Of a DNA stretch of 64,000 bases, positions 16,862 through 26,300 are shown in pieces. Position 1 is the first letter of the stretch. Each line of letters starts with the position of its first letter. A program made the position numbers and the translations under genes. The DNA lies in assembly GCA_051001455.1 (NCBI GenBank), contig JBPCNH010000015.1, positions 1 through 64,000 of the forward strand, given 5' to 3'. This DNA is from JBPCNH01 sp051001455. Lineage in GTDB: Bacteria > Actinomycetota > CADDZG01 > WHSQ01. The notes under the pieces were generated by a model. That model ran no database searches. It had not been told where the DNA came from and was given only the letters and a program-made list of their open reading frames with translations.

Positions 16862-17557
16862 ATGACCTCATCTCCATCCGGACCGGATCTCAGCAGCCTC
16901 AATCCCGCCTCGAAGGAATACCTCGAAGCCGTCTTCGAGCTTGAAGAGGAAGGGCGCAAGGTCCTGCAGGCCCGCATCGGCGAACGCCTAGGGCTGGCGG
17001 CGGCGACGGTGTCCGAAGGCGTGAAGCGGCTGGTCGGCGAGGGCTACGTGACCTTCACCAAGGACCGAGAGGTGGTCCTCACCACGACGGGGCGGGAGGT
17101 TGCCGAAACGTTGGTGCGCCGGCACCGGCTCGCCGAGCGGATGCTGACCGACATCCTCGGCATCCCGTGGCATCTCTGCCACGAGCAGGCAGAGGATTGG
17201 GAGAAGGTCATGACCAGCGAGGTAGAACAGGCGATCCTCGCGAAGATCGATGGTCTGCCTACCTGTCCCCACGGGAACCCGATCCCGGGGACCGGAGAAG
17301 CGATCCCGTGGTCCGACCTCGTCTCGGTCGCGTCCATGCAGGTTGGGCAATCGGGCAGGTTGACGCGCTTACTCGAAGACGTCGAGCTCGATCACGACGT
17401 CTTGAAGTACCTGGAGGACAACGGGCTGATGCCCGGCGCGCGGTTGACTCTCACGGCCGTCGCTCCGGACGGAACCTTGAGCTTGAAGGTGGACGCACGA
17501 GATGTAGCGCTCGGCAGCGTCCTGGCCGACAACCTCTGGATCGACCCGGCTACCTAG
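16862..17557 (+). CDS. DtxR/IdeR-family metal-dependent transcriptional repressor
   Basis: A 231-residue iron- (or manganese-) sensing repressor. An N-terminal winged helix-turn-helix (about 12-70: YLEAVFELEEEGRKVLQARI, LGLAAATVSEGVKRLVGEGY) is followed by the dimerisation domain with metal-site segments RRHRLAERMLTDILG, HLCHEQAEDWE and CPHGNPIPG. The C-terminal SH3-like FeoA-type domain spans about 155-231. IdeR in mycobacteria and DtxR in corynebacteria have this three-domain build. The Cys/His-rich CHEQAEDWE and CPHGNPIPG segments match iron-type members. Next door are ferritin and the Fe(III) transporter, whose promoter has matching iron boxes, so it probably controls them. GTG 16859 is an alternative start. 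Confidence 0.92.
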   Translation: MTSSPSGPDLSSLNPASKEYLEAVFELEEEGRKVLQARIGERLGLAAATVSEGVKRLVGEGYVTFTKDREVVLTTTGREVAETLVRRHRLAERMLTDILGIPWHLCHEQAEDWEKVMTSEVEQAILAKIDGLPTCPHGNPIPGTGEAIPWSDLVSVASMQVGQSGRLTRLLEDVELDHDVLKYLEDNGLMPGARLTLTAVAPDGTLSLKVDARDVALGSVLADNLWIDPAT

Positions 17558-17576
17558 CGCGGGCGACCTGCGGCGA

Positions 17577-18077
17577 TCAGCTGCCGGCAGGCTGCCGGCC
17601 GCCCAGCTCGCGATCCAACAGGAAGAGCCCGTCCCCCTTGCTCCCCACTCTCTTCAGATCGTCGACGATCTGGCCGACCGACTTCTCTTCTTCAACCTGC
17701 TCGGTGGCGAACCAATCTAGCCAGGCCTGCGACGCGAAATCCTTCTCGTCCGCAACGAGCTCGTAGAGAGCGTTGATCGAGCTCGTCACGCTGCGCTCGT
17801 GCTCCAGTGCCTGCTCGAACACATCCAATGTGGATGAATACTTGGAGGGCGGAGCCGTGAGCTGCTTGAACTCCACACGTGAGCCGCGATCCACGATGAA
17901 GTTGTAGAACCTCATCGCATGCTCGAGCTCTTCCGACCATTGCCCTCGCAACCAGCTCGCAGTACCCGGGAGACTCTCGGATTCCGCCCACGCCGACATC
18001 CCGAGGTAGACGTACGCCGACTGCAACTCCTTCTGGAGCTGGTCGTTCATCGCTGCTTCAACCTTCTTGCTCAACAT
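17577..18077 (-). CDS. Ferritin
   Basis: A 166-residue iron-storage protein of the non-haem bacterial ferritin (FtnA/BfrB) type. The four-helix bundle is complete and ferroxidase ligands are visible: Glu17 (QLQKELQSAYVYLG), the Glu-Glu-x-x-His of SEELEHAMRF, Glu in ALEHE, and Gln/Glu in ATEQVEEEKS. It takes up Fe(II), oxidises it and stores the mineral. The start ATG 18077 has GAAGGGA upstream. It lies downstream of the iron permease gene on the same strand, behind a long imperfect hairpin, and convergent with the DtxR-type gene. No iron box was recognised directly at its promoter. Confidence 0.95.
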   Translation of the reverse strand: MLSKKVEAAMNDQLQKELQSAYVYLGMSAWAESESLPGTASWLRGQWSEELEHAMRFYNFIVDRGSRVEFKQLTAPPSKYSSTLDVFEQALEHERSVTSSINALYELVADEKDFASQAWLDWFATEQVEEEKSVGQIVDDLKRVGSKGDGLFLLDRELGGRQPAGS

Positions 18078-18135
18078 GATGGCGTCCCTTCCTCGTCTTA
18101 GTTCTCGATGCTAGACGCAGGCCGGCTTCTCGAGG

Positions 18136-18180
18136 GCGCTCCCCTACGGTCCCCCGAAGATCCGTGCTACGGGGGAGCGC
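18136..18180 (-). terminator. Long imperfect hairpin between iron permease and ferritin genes
   Basis: Outer arms GCGCTCCCC (18136-18144) and GGGGAGCGC (18172-18180), plus an inner TACGG/CCGT segment. There is no U-run on either strand, so it may slow or end the upstream transcript, or fold in the ferritin leader. Confidence 0.35.
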
Positions 18181-18186
18181 GTAGCA

Positions 18187-19797
18187 CTACATATATGCCT
18201 CGGTTCGCCGGATCACTAACAGCCACGTAAGCACGCCCGAGAGAACGATCAATACTAGTGAGGCGAGACTTGCATCGGCGAAGAAGGCACTCTCAGTGGC
18301 CTGCCAGATCTTCATGGCGAGGGTCTGGAAACCGGCCGGAGCCAACAACAACGTAGCGGGTAGCTCCTTCATCGACGAGAGAAGGACGAGGCCTCCACCC
18401 GCCAGGAGACCCGGAGTTACGAGCGGGAGCTCAACCCTGAAGAAACGCTGGACGCGTGAAACACCGAGGACCTTCGCCGCATCGTCGAGACGAACGGGTA
18501 CCGCAGCAAGGGCGGCCTGAGAGGCACGCAAAGCGTGAGCCCCGAAATGGATCACGTAGGCCACGATCATCAAGGGCAGCGATTGATAGAACGCCGCGAC
18601 GATGCTCGGCGCGCCGACCGTGAGATAGACCAACGAGAGTGCGATGGCCAATCCCGGTAAGGCGAATCCCGCTACGACGATCGCATTGACCGCCGCTCCC
18701 GTCCGCGTCCGGTGCCTCGCGGTTAAGTACGCGACCGGCAACAACACGATCACTGCAAGAGCGGCGGCAGAGACGGACACTGCAGTCGTCTTTATCAGTG
18801 GAGACAAGAGGGATCCCGGGTCGGACACGAGAGATCCGGCTCCCGCGGGCGCACCGAGGAAACCCCGGACCGTCCACCACGCCAGCACCGACATCGGGAC
18901 GAGGAGAGCAACTCCGATCAAGACCCACAAGCCACCGGACGCCACCGGACGCCACCGGTTCAGTGACACGGCGAGAGGCCTGTGACCCCGTGCCGGATCG
19001 CGCCGGCGCGGGCCGCTGGTGACCGAGCGTTCGATGGCAACCACCAAGAGAGCCAGCGTCGCTAACTGCAACCCGAGAGCGAGCGAGGTACCCCGGTCGA
19101 AGACCCTCGTGGCGTAGATAGCGCGGGTCAAAGCGTCGTAACGCATCAGCTGCACCACGCCGAAGTCACTGATCGTGTAGAGGAATACCAAGAGCGATCC
19201 GGCAAGGATGGCTCCCCTCGCCTGCGGGAGGACGATCGTCCGGAAGGTACGCGCCGTCCCCGAGCCGAGCAACTTAGCCGACTCTTCGAGTGACGACGGA
19301 AGCTGGCGCAGCCGCACCGCAGCGGGGAGATACACGTAGGGATAGGTGAAGAGGGTCAATACGAGGAAAGATCCAAGGAACCCCTTCACCTGCGGAAGTC
19401 TCTCGACACCCACAGGCGAAAGCATGGCGTCGAGCAGTCCACCGGGTGCGAACGCCGCAAGCAGCACGAAAGCGCCGATGAAGGATGGGATCACCAGGGG
19501 TAGCGGGAGCAAGACCCCGAGCAGGCGTTTCCCGGGAACGTCCGTGCGGGCGATGAACCACGCGGCGCCGGTGCCGACGACCGTGGCCGCCGTAGCTACC
19601 GCCGCCCCCAGCATCAAACTGTTCCCTGCCGATCGCAGGGCTCGCCGATCGATCAGGCGCTCGATCAACAGATGCACCTCTGACAGGTTGTGGATCACCA
19701 GGTAGAGGAACGGTGCTGCGAAGACGAGCGTCACCGCCACGACGAACGACCTGTTAGCCATCCGCCCGGCGAGCGCTCGCCCTCGCAGCCGATGCAT
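18187..19797 (-). CDS. Fe(III) ABC transporter permease (FbpB/SfuB type)
   Basis: A 536-residue inner-membrane permease made of two fused permease halves with about 12 membrane helices. Each half has the ABC-permease EAA-type loop: EESAKLLGSGTARTFRTIVL (about residue 170) and DDAAKVLGVSRVQRFFRVEL (about residue 440). Fused double permeases of this length are typical of the ferric iron FbpABC/FutABC family. The start is two bases from the stop of the binding-protein gene upstream (ATG 19797; stop at 19800). The matching ATPase gene lies at 22017-23120, separated by a peptidase gene on the other strand. Confidence 0.9.
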   Translation of the reverse strand: MHRLRGRALAGRMANRSFVVAVTLVFAAPFLYLVIHNLSEVHLLIERLIDRRALRSAGNSLMLGAAVATAATVVGTGAAWFIARTDVPGKRLLGVLLPLPLVIPSFIGAFVLLAAFAPGGLLDAMLSPVGVERLPQVKGFLGSFLVLTLFTYPYVYLPAAVRLRQLPSSLEESAKLLGSGTARTFRTIVLPQARGAILAGSLLVFLYTISDFGVVQLMRYDALTRAIYATRVFDRGTSLALGLQLATLALLVVAIERSVTSGPRRRDPARGHRPLAVSLNRWRPVASGGLWVLIGVALLVPMSVLAWWTVRGFLGAPAGAGSLVSDPGSLLSPLIKTTAVSVSAAALAVIVLLPVAYLTARHRTRTGAAVNAIVVAGFALPGLAIALSLVYLTVGAPSIVAAFYQSLPLMIVAYVIHFGAHALRASQAALAAVPVRLDDAAKVLGVSRVQRFFRVELPLVTPGLLAGGGLVLLSSMKELPATLLLAPAGFQTLAMKIWQATESAFFADASLASLVLIVLSGVLTWLLVIRRTEAYM

Positions 19798-19799
19798 CC

Positions 19800-20828
19800 T
19801 TAGAGCAGGCCGCTCTCTTGGATCATCTGAACCGTCGGCTTGAGATCCCCTAGACCCTGAAGGTCGAGCTCGCGGGTGCTACCCAGCGGAGGAAGGTCCT
19901 CGTGAGGGTCCACGCCACTCGCCAGCGGATACTCGAAGGTTTCCGTCGCGAAATACGTCTGGGCCTCGGCGTTCAGGAGGAAGTCGATGAAGCTCTGTGC
20001 TTGTTCCGCGTTCTCACTGCCGGCCAGGATCGCCGTAGAGGCGGTGATAACGAAGGAGCCGATGTCCCCGCTCGGGAAAACGTGGTTCCTGCTTGGAGCC
20101 GACGGGTCCTCGGCTAGAGCCCGGTAGTTGTAGTAGTGGTTCACCAATCCCATCGGTATCTCACCCCGCCCGACGGCAGCAACGATCGAGCTGTTGTCCG
20201 CATAAGCCTGAGCTCCGTTGTCCACAATGTCCTGCAGCCACCGGGCGGCGGCGTCTTCACCGATATCCGCGCGCAGCGCAGTGACGAAGTCCTGGAAGGA
20301 TCCGTTCTCGGGGGCCACACCTACATCCCCTTCGTAGGCCTCATCCGTCAGATCGAGAACCGACTCCGGAAGCTCATCAGGCGACACGAGCTCCTCGTTG
20401 TAAACGAGCACGCGCTGCCGGCCTGTTATTCCGACCCATTTGCCCTCGTCGTCGGCATAGTCAGGATCTACCTTCGCCAGTGCGTCTTCGCCGACCGGCC
20501 CCAAGAGATCGTCGGTGGCAAGGAACTCGACGGCGCCGGGGCTCTGGGAGAAGAAGAGGTCCGCCGGACTGGCCGACCCTTCCTCGGCGATGAGCAACGC
20601 CAGGTCCGCCGAGTCACCGTAGCGGACGTCCACCGATATCCCCGTGGTGTCCTCGAAGTCCTCGACGAGAGAGCCGATCATCTCCTCGTCACGACCGGAA
20701 TAGATCGTGAGCGATCCACCATCTTCTTGCCCTTCTCCCTGGCTCGCCGGAGCATCGTCTCCGCCACAGGCGGGGGCACCCAGCACCACGAACAGGGCGA
20801 CGATCGCCACCCACCATCGAGCTCTCAA
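19800..20828 (-). CDS. Fe(III)-binding lipoprotein of ABC transporter (FbpA/FutA type)
   Basis: A 342-residue extracellular solute-binding protein. An N-terminal membrane segment ends in GAPACGGD, a plausible lipobox with Cys21. The mature part has TIYSGRDEEMIGSLVEDFE and DVRYGDSADLALLIAEEG, the opening of ferric-iron binding proteins, and YADDEGKWVGITGRQRVLVY. Tyrosines in ITSTAI- and NHYYNYRAL-type segments (NHYYNY here) are the usual iron ligands. Start TTG 20828 has AAAGGGG upstream. The promoter carries two palindromes fitting DtxR/IdeR iron boxes, so the gene should be repressed when iron is plentiful. The permease gene follows directly. Confidence 0.92.
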   Translation of the reverse strand: MRARWWVAIVALFVVLGAPACGGDDAPASQGEGQEDGGSLTIYSGRDEEMIGSLVEDFEDTTGISVDVRYGDSADLALLIAEEGSASPADLFFSQSPGAVEFLATDDLLGPVGEDALAKVDPDYADDEGKWVGITGRQRVLVYNEELVSPDELPESVLDLTDEAYEGDVGVAPENGSFQDFVTALRADIGEDAAARWLQDIVDNGAQAYADNSSIVAAVGRGEIPMGLVNHYYNYRALAEDPSAPSRNHVFPSGDIGSFVITASTAILAGSENAEQAQSFIDFLLNAEAQTYFATETFEYPLASGVDPHEDLPPLGSTRELDLQGLGDLKPTVQMIQESGLL

Positions 20829-20849
20829 AACCGACCCCTTTCGCTAGGT

Positions 20850-20864
20850 AGGTAACCCTTACCT
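20850..20864. promoter_or_regulatory. Palindromic iron-box-like operator, proximal
   Basis: AGGTAACCCTTACCT: perfect 6-base arms AGGTAA/TTACCT around a 3-base centre. It is separated by one base from the better iron box at 20866. DtxR-family proteins often bind as two dimers on such adjacent or overlapping sites. Confidence 0.5.
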
Positions 20865-20865
20865 C

Positions 20866-20884
20866 TTAAGTTAGGGGAACCTAA
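20866..20884. promoter_or_regulatory. DtxR/IdeR iron box
   Basis: TTAAGTTAGGGGAACCTAA matches the known 19-base consensus TTAGGTTAGGCTAACCTAA at 16 of 19 positions. On the minus strand a possible -10 (TAACTT) lies inside it. It sits 38 bases upstream of the Fe(III)-binding protein gene, where a repressor would block the polymerase. The M42 peptidase gene starts 68 bases away on the other side. Confidence 0.8.
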
Positions 20885-20951
20885 CACAGCCCCCTCGGAC
20901 GCGTCCGCCGGGTAACGTGGTGCCCGCCGCCACCTCCCTGAAGGAGCACTG

Positions 20952-22001
20952 TTGACCGAGAACCTGAACCAGGACCTTCTACTTCGCCTCCTCACCACAC
21001 CCGGTGTCTCGGGGCGAGAGCAGCGGATCAGAGAAGTGGTCGCCCCCGAGCTGGGCTCCCTCACCGACTCGCTCAGGACCGACCGGTTGGGGAACCTGAT
21101 CGGGCATCGCCCGGGCAGCGGGCCGAAAGTGATGTTGTGCGCCCATATGGACACGATCGGCTTCCTGGTTCAACACGTTGACGGTGACGGCTTCATCCGC
21201 CTGATGCCCGTGGGCGGGTTCGACCCCCGGACGCTCGTTCACCAGCGGGTGATGGTATGCGGCCGGAGGGATCTGGTCGGCGTGATCTCGCCGGCGCAGC
21301 CACCGATCCATCTACTCGACAAGGATGACCGCAAGAAATCCCCCAAGATGGAAGACCTATTCGTCGACGTCATGCTGCCGGCGGACGAGGTCCGGGAGCT
21401 CGTATCGGTTGGGGATCAGGTGGTCATGCATCGAACCGCTCACTTGAGCGACCGAGCGATCGTCTCGCCCTACCTGGACGACCGGCTGGGCATCTACATC
21501 TTGCTCGAAACCCTGCGGCGAGCGAACACGACGGCCGACATCTTCCCCGTCATCAGCGTTCTCGAAGAGGTGAATCTGCGGGGAGCCGCGACGAGCACGT
21601 TCGGCGTCGAACCTGACCTAGCGGTCGTGATAGATACGGCGATCGCAGCGGACCTTCCCGGGAGCAACTCCGGCGCCAACAAGATCAATGCCCTCGGAGA
21701 CGGGGCGATCCTTACGGTCATGGACTCCCGGACGATCTCGGACCCGCGCCTGATCTCCCACTTCAGATCGGTGGCGGAGGAGAACTCGATCCCTTATGGG
21801 CTCGAGGCTCTCGATTGCGGAGGAACCGACGCCTCCGGCATCCAGTCGGTTGGAGCCGGGGTGCCCGTCATCGCCGTGGGACCGGCGACCCGTTACGTGC
21901 ACACGAGCAACGAGACCGCTTTGCTCGAGGATGTCGAATCGACCATCCGCCTACTGGTCGCTTTTCTCGAAGGAGCGCAGGAGCTAGAGCTCAGTTGGTG
22001 A
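20952..22001 (+). CDS. M42-family glutamyl aminopeptidase-like metallopeptidase
   Basis: A 349-residue peptidase of the M42/FrvX family, which forms large tetrahedral shells that degrade peptides in the cytoplasm. Two-metal ligands are visible: His/Asp in MLCAHMDTIGF (about 57-67), Asp in SPYLDDRLG (about 180), Glu-Glu in VLEEVNLRGA (about 210), Asp in VVIDTAIA and His in YVHTSNE (about 318). Start TTG 20952 has AAGGAG (20941-20946) at good distance. It interrupts the iron-transport genes on the opposite strand; whether the iron boxes upstream also affect it is open. It could be an endoglucanase-annotated member, but M42 glucanase activity is doubtful in general. Confidence 0.9.
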   Translation: MTENLNQDLLLRLLTTPGVSGREQRIREVVAPELGSLTDSLRTDRLGNLIGHRPGSGPKVMLCAHMDTIGFLVQHVDGDGFIRLMPVGGFDPRTLVHQRVMVCGRRDLVGVISPAQPPIHLLDKDDRKKSPKMEDLFVDVMLPADEVRELVSVGDQVVMHRTAHLSDRAIVSPYLDDRLGIYILLETLRRANTTADIFPVISVLEEVNLRGAATSTFGVEPDLAVVIDTAIAADLPGSNSGANKINALGDGAILTVMDSRTISDPRLISHFRSVAEENSIPYGLEALDCGGTDASGIQSVGAGVPVIAVGPATRYVHTSNETALLEDVESTIRLLVAFLEGAQELELSW

Positions 22002-22016
22002 ATCGCCGAGCGGCAT

Positions 22017-23120
22017 TCAAGCAACGACGGGAAATGCGACGGTGCATTTCCCGCTGTACTTGATCGCCACCTGGTCCCCCGGACGGAACTCGGGGGCCGC
22101 CAGTGTTCGGGATCGGAAGGTCATCCCGTCCAAGTGACGGCGCAGCAGATAGACGGCGTCATGGCCGTAGAACTCGACGCTTTCGATGACGGCGTCCTCC
22201 CCCGGCGCCAACAGAACCTCCTCGGGCCGGACCATGACGTCCACGTCCCCGGCGACGGACGAGCTTAGAGGGATGACGCCAAGGGGTGTCTCCGCTCGGT
22301 CCCCCGTCGCATGCCCTTGAAGGAAGTTGGCATCGCCGATGAAGGCGGCGACAGAGCGCGAAGCAGGGGCTTCGTAAAGCTGGGCGGGGGTCGCTTCCTG
22401 GACGATCGTTCCATCGAACATCACAGCAACGGCCTCCCCCACCGAGAAAGCTTCTTCTTGGTCGTGAGTAACGAACAACGTGGTGACGCCGAGATCGCTC
22501 AAGACCTTCTGGACCTCGGAGCGGATCTGCACTCGCAGAGAGGCATCGAGATTGGAGAAAGGCTCGTCGAGAAGGATCACCGCGGGCCGGTTCGCCAGCG
22601 CTCGCGCCAGCGCCACCCGCTGCTGCTGGCCCCCTGAGAGCGTCGCGGGGATCCGTTGCCCGAAAGCCCCCAGATCCACCATCTCGAGAACCTCCTCGAC
22701 CCGGCCGGACCTCCGCTCGGCCCTGGACAGCCCGAAAGCAACGTTCGCCTCCACCGTCAGGTGCGGGAAGAGAGCCCAGTCTTGGAAGACCATCCCCACC
22801 CGGCGCCGTTCGGGAAGCATGAAACGGTCGTCGTCGCTCACGGTTACTTCGCCGATCGTGACCCGTCCCGAATCGGGGCGTTCCAGACCGGCGATCGACC
22901 TCAGCAGCGTGGTCTTGCCACAGCCGCTCGGTCCCAGCAATGCGACGATCGAGCCCGCCGCCACATCGAGGTCGACGCCGTGGAGCACGCGCGCCCCGCC
23001 GAAGCTCTTAGAGAGACCCCTGACGGCGACGGGCGCGGCACTGCGGCCATAGAGGTCGCAAGGGATGCGGGCGGATCCTGCCCGTACCCTGCTCGCCAGC
23101 TGGAGATCGAGGTTGAACAC
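22017..23120 (-). CDS. Fe(III) ABC transporter ATP-binding protein (FbpC type)
   Basis: A 367-residue ATPase. Walker A is GPSGCGKTT (about 62-70), the signature LSGGQQQRVALARAL, Walker B VILLDEPFSNLD, and the switch His is in TLFVTHDQEEAFS. A C-terminal TOBE-like domain (about 270-367) fits the FbpC/PotA group. It is the likely energy subunit for the iron permease and binding protein at 18187-20828. The start is GTG 23120 with TATTTT six bases upstream (leaderless type); the first 30 residues before VRGLSKSFGG are not conserved-looking, so a later start is possible. A perfect inverted repeat overlaps the last codons. Confidence 0.87.
   Translation of the reverse strand: MFNLDLQLASRVRAGSARIPCDLYGRSAAPVAVRGLSKSFGGARVLHGVDLDVAAGSIVALLGPSGCGKTTLLRSIAGLERPDSGRVTIGEVTVSDDDRFMLPERRRVGMVFQDWALFPHLTVEANVAFGLSRAERRSGRVEEVLEMVDLGAFGQRIPATLSGGQQQRVALARALANRPAVILLDEPFSNLDASLRVQIRSEVQKVLSDLGVTTLFVTHDQEEAFSVGEAVAVMFDGTIVQEATPAQLYEAPASRSVAAFIGDANFLQGHATGDRAETPLGVIPLSSSVAGDVDVMVRPEEVLLAPGEDAVIESVEFYGHDAVYLLRRHLDGMTFRSRTLAAPEFRPGDQVAIKYSGKCTVAFPVVA
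22028..22053. terminator. Inverted repeat over the end of the Fe ATPase gene
   Basis: Perfect 10-base arms CGGGAAATGC / GCATTTCCCG with loop GACGGT, just beyond the M42 gene stop (22001) and inside the last codons of the convergent ATPase gene. No U-run. It may act as a weak two-way terminator or be chance. Confidence 0.35.
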
Positions 23121-23126
23121 CTACCG

Positions 23127-23132
23127 AAAATA
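23127..23132 (-). promoter_or_regulatory. -10 box of the Fe ATPase gene (leaderless type)
   Basis: TATTTT on the minus strand, six bases before GTG 23120. No iron box is recognisable here, unlike at the binding-protein promoter. Confidence 0.45.
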
Positions 23133-23181
23133 CCATCGTGTTCGGTGGGCCGAAAGAAAAGGGTTCGGCGCGCCAGAGTCG

Positions 23182-23209
23182 TTGACAGTCCCCGGCCGGG
23201 TGATAGGTT
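23182..23209 (+). promoter_or_regulatory. Promoter of gltB
   Basis: -35 TTGACA (23182-23187), 16-base spacer, -10 TAGGTT (23204-23209, TAnnnT type). The start point would fall near 23215, giving a leader of about 90 bases, unlike the leaderless genes around it. Confidence 0.6.
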
Positions 23210-23238
23210 CACGCCACAGCACCTTCCGGTTGAGCAAC

Positions 23239-23266
23239 GGCGCTCCTGACCAGGGGCGCCTTTCTT
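23239..23266 (+). terminator. Terminator-like hairpin in the gltB leader (possible attenuator)
   Basis: Arms GGCGCTCC (23239-23246) and GGGGCGCC (23253-23260), hexaloop TGACCA, then TTTCTT. It stands between the gltB promoter and its start codon, where a terminator would control read-through. A short alternative pairing GTTG/CAAC lies just upstream. Confidence 0.55.
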
Positions 23267-23304
23267 GTGCCTGCAGGCCGAGACAGTCGCCGGAGGAGAG
23301 TGAA

Positions 23305-26300
23305 ATGCGATACCGGGCAGCTCTCGGCGAACGCGATGCCTGTGGGATCGGCTTCGTGGCCGACTCGAGAGGCAGGCCCTCACGAGCCATGGTGGAGACG
23401 GCGCTCGATGCCCTCGGTCGAGTCAAGCATCGGGGCGCGGTGGCCGCGGACTCCTTGTCGTCAGACGGCGCCGGCATCCTCCTCCCGATCCCGGACATGC
23501 TCATCGCTGGCGATCACGCCGAGCGCTCAGGGATCGCCATGATCTTCGGAGACCCATCCGCGCCGGAGGCGCACAGATCGGTGGTGACTGCCGCGTGCGC
23601 TGCCGAGGGACTCGAGGTTGTGGGGTGGCGACAGGTCCCGACGGATCCTTCGGTCCTAGGCGAACAGGCACGATCCTCGATGCCCGTCGTGGAGCAGGCG
23701 GTTGTGTCCCGGCCACTTGGTAGCGACGCTGACGAAGGGGAGCGTCGGGCCTACAGGGCCCGGCGCCGGATCGAAGCGACGGCGCGCCGGGGTCAACTTC
23801 GTTTGTACGTCGTTTCATTCTCATTCTTCACGGTCACATACAAGGGGCTCTGTGCGGCAGATCAGGTCGCGAGCTTCTATCCCGACCTGGCCGACGACCG
23901 CTTCGAGGGCTGGTTCGCGATCTTCCACCAGCGCTATTCGACGAATACGGCCCCGACATGGGAGCGTGCCCAACCGTTCCGTTTCCTCGGCCACAACGGG
24001 GAGATCAACACGATCCGCGGGAACGTCGCCCTGATGCGCGCCCGGGAAGGACACCTGGGGTCGACTGACCTGGCGCCCGAGGAACTCCTGCGACCGGTGG
24101 TCGATCCGGATGGGTCCGATTCGCAGATCCTCGACGAAGTGCTCGAGTTGCTCACGCGCGGCGGTCGCGACGTCCGGCATGCCGCCACGATGCTGGTCCC
24201 TCCTGCGTGGGAGAACGTGGAGGGCATCGACGGCGCAGTTAAGGACTTCCTTCGCTACCACTCTTGTCTGATCGAACCGTGGGACGGACCGGCCGGATTG
24301 GTTTTCACCGACGGGGGGACGGTCGGGGCGGCCCTCGATCGCAACGGACTGAGACCATTGCGCATCGCGGTGTGTGAGGACGGCCTGATCGCGTGCTCGT
24401 CGGAAGCGGGCGCGGTAGCCACACGCGGGCACGGGCGGGTACAGAGGTTGCGCCTCGGTCCCGGGCAAGCCTTTTCGGTTGCCCCCTCGGAAGGAGGGGT
24501 GGTCGGAGACGACGACCTGAAAGCCCGACTGTCTCAGCGCCGGCCTTACGGGGACTGGCTGCAGGAGCACCTGGTCGAGAGCTCACAGGGAACGCCACTC
24601 GCCGCCGGGTCCGATGGGCTCCTCGAGCGTCAGGTTGCCGCCGGATATTCGAAGGAGGAATTCACGGTGATCCTGCGACCCATGGCCACCGAGGGCCACG
24701 AACCGACCTCCTCCATGGGCGACGACTCCGCCCAAGCCCCCTTCACAACCTTCCCGCGGCCGATCTTCGGATTCCTTAAGCAACGCTTCGCGCAAGTCAC
24801 GAACCCGCCGATCGACCACCTGCGGGAGCGGCACGTCATGTCGATCTCGACCAGACTCGGACCACGCCGGCCGCTGCTGCGCGAGAGCGCGGAGGCGGCT
24901 GCCTTGCGGGACTATCGCTCGTTCCTGTTGTTCCCCGACGCGGTCGAGGAGTTGACGTCCCTCGGCGGAGCGATCCTCGACGCGACCTTTCCCGTCAGCG
25001 ACGGCCCGGACGGTCTCGCTGACGCCTGCCGGGAACTCGCCGATCGGGCCGAGGCAGAGGCGCGCGCCGGCGCGCCGTACCTGGTCGTCTCGGACCGGGC
25101 CGCCGCAGACGACCGCTGCCCGGTCCCCAGCGCCCTGGCTGCAGGAGCGATCCACCACCGCCTGCTCGACACCGGGCTCCGGGCGCAGACGAGCATCGTG
25201 GTCGACCACGATGACCCCCACGATTCCCACCAGATCGCTTGTCTGCTGACAAATGGAGTGGACGCCGTCTGCCCGCGCCTCGCGTTGGAGTCGATCGTCG
25301 AACTTGCCGCCGCGGGACGCCTCGGCGGGGACGTTTCTGCAGATGAGGCACAGCTCCGCTACTTCTCCGCGATCGAAGACGGCCTTCTCAAGATCATGTC
25401 CAAGATGGGTATCTCGACGCTCGACTCGTACCGAGGAGCTCAGATCATCGAGGCCATCGGGCTGGACGACGAGGTGATCGACCTTTGCTTCACCGGTCTG
25501 TCCTCTGTTCTCGGCGGCCTCGACCTCGCCGCGATCGGCAGAGATGCACTAGACCGGCACAGCGCTGCGAGGTCGCCCAAGCCCGCGTTGCCCCATCCCG
25601 GTTTCATCAAGTTCAAGAAGGGTGGCGAGTACCACACCTTCAACCCCGGAGTGGTCGATGGCCTGCTCGAAACGGTGGGGTTGAAGGAACCGCAGCCGGT
25701 GACGGACGAGATGGCCGCGGCACATGAATTGCGCCGGGCGACCGCCGGACAAGACGGCGCCTACGATCGCTTCGCCGCACTGGTGAACGGCCGCCCACCC
25801 AGCGAACCCCGAGATCTTCTCGACTTCGTGCCGGCAGGTTCCCCGACCCCTCTCGAAGAGGTCGAAGACGCTTACGCGATCACTCGCCGCTTCTCTACGG
25901 GAGCGATGTCGCATGGTGCTCTCTCGGCCGAAGCGCACGAGACGCTCGCCCGAGCCATGAACCTGATCGGAGGTATGGCCAACTCCGGCGAAGGCGGCGA
26001 GGACGCCGACCGCTTCCTCGACGATCGGAACTGTGGGATCAAGCAGATCGCGTCGGGTCGCTTCGGTGTCACCCCGTATTACGTGGCGTCGGCAACAGAG
26101 CTGCAGATCAAGATGGCGCAAGGGTCGAAGCCGGGAGAAGGCGGGCAACTGCCGGGCAAGAAGGTCTCCGTAGAGATAGCGCGCTTGCGTCACACGGTTC
26201 CGGGAGTGGCACTCATCTCGCCACCTCCGCACCACGACATCTATTCGATCGAAGACCTCGCTCAGCTGATCTTCGATCTAAAGCAGGCGAATCCCAGCGC

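Noticed and set aside
23065..23304. Extended gltB start 80 codons upstream
   Set aside because: This stretch contains the promoter and leader hairpin, and Cys13 after ATG 23305 gives the usual short propeptide.
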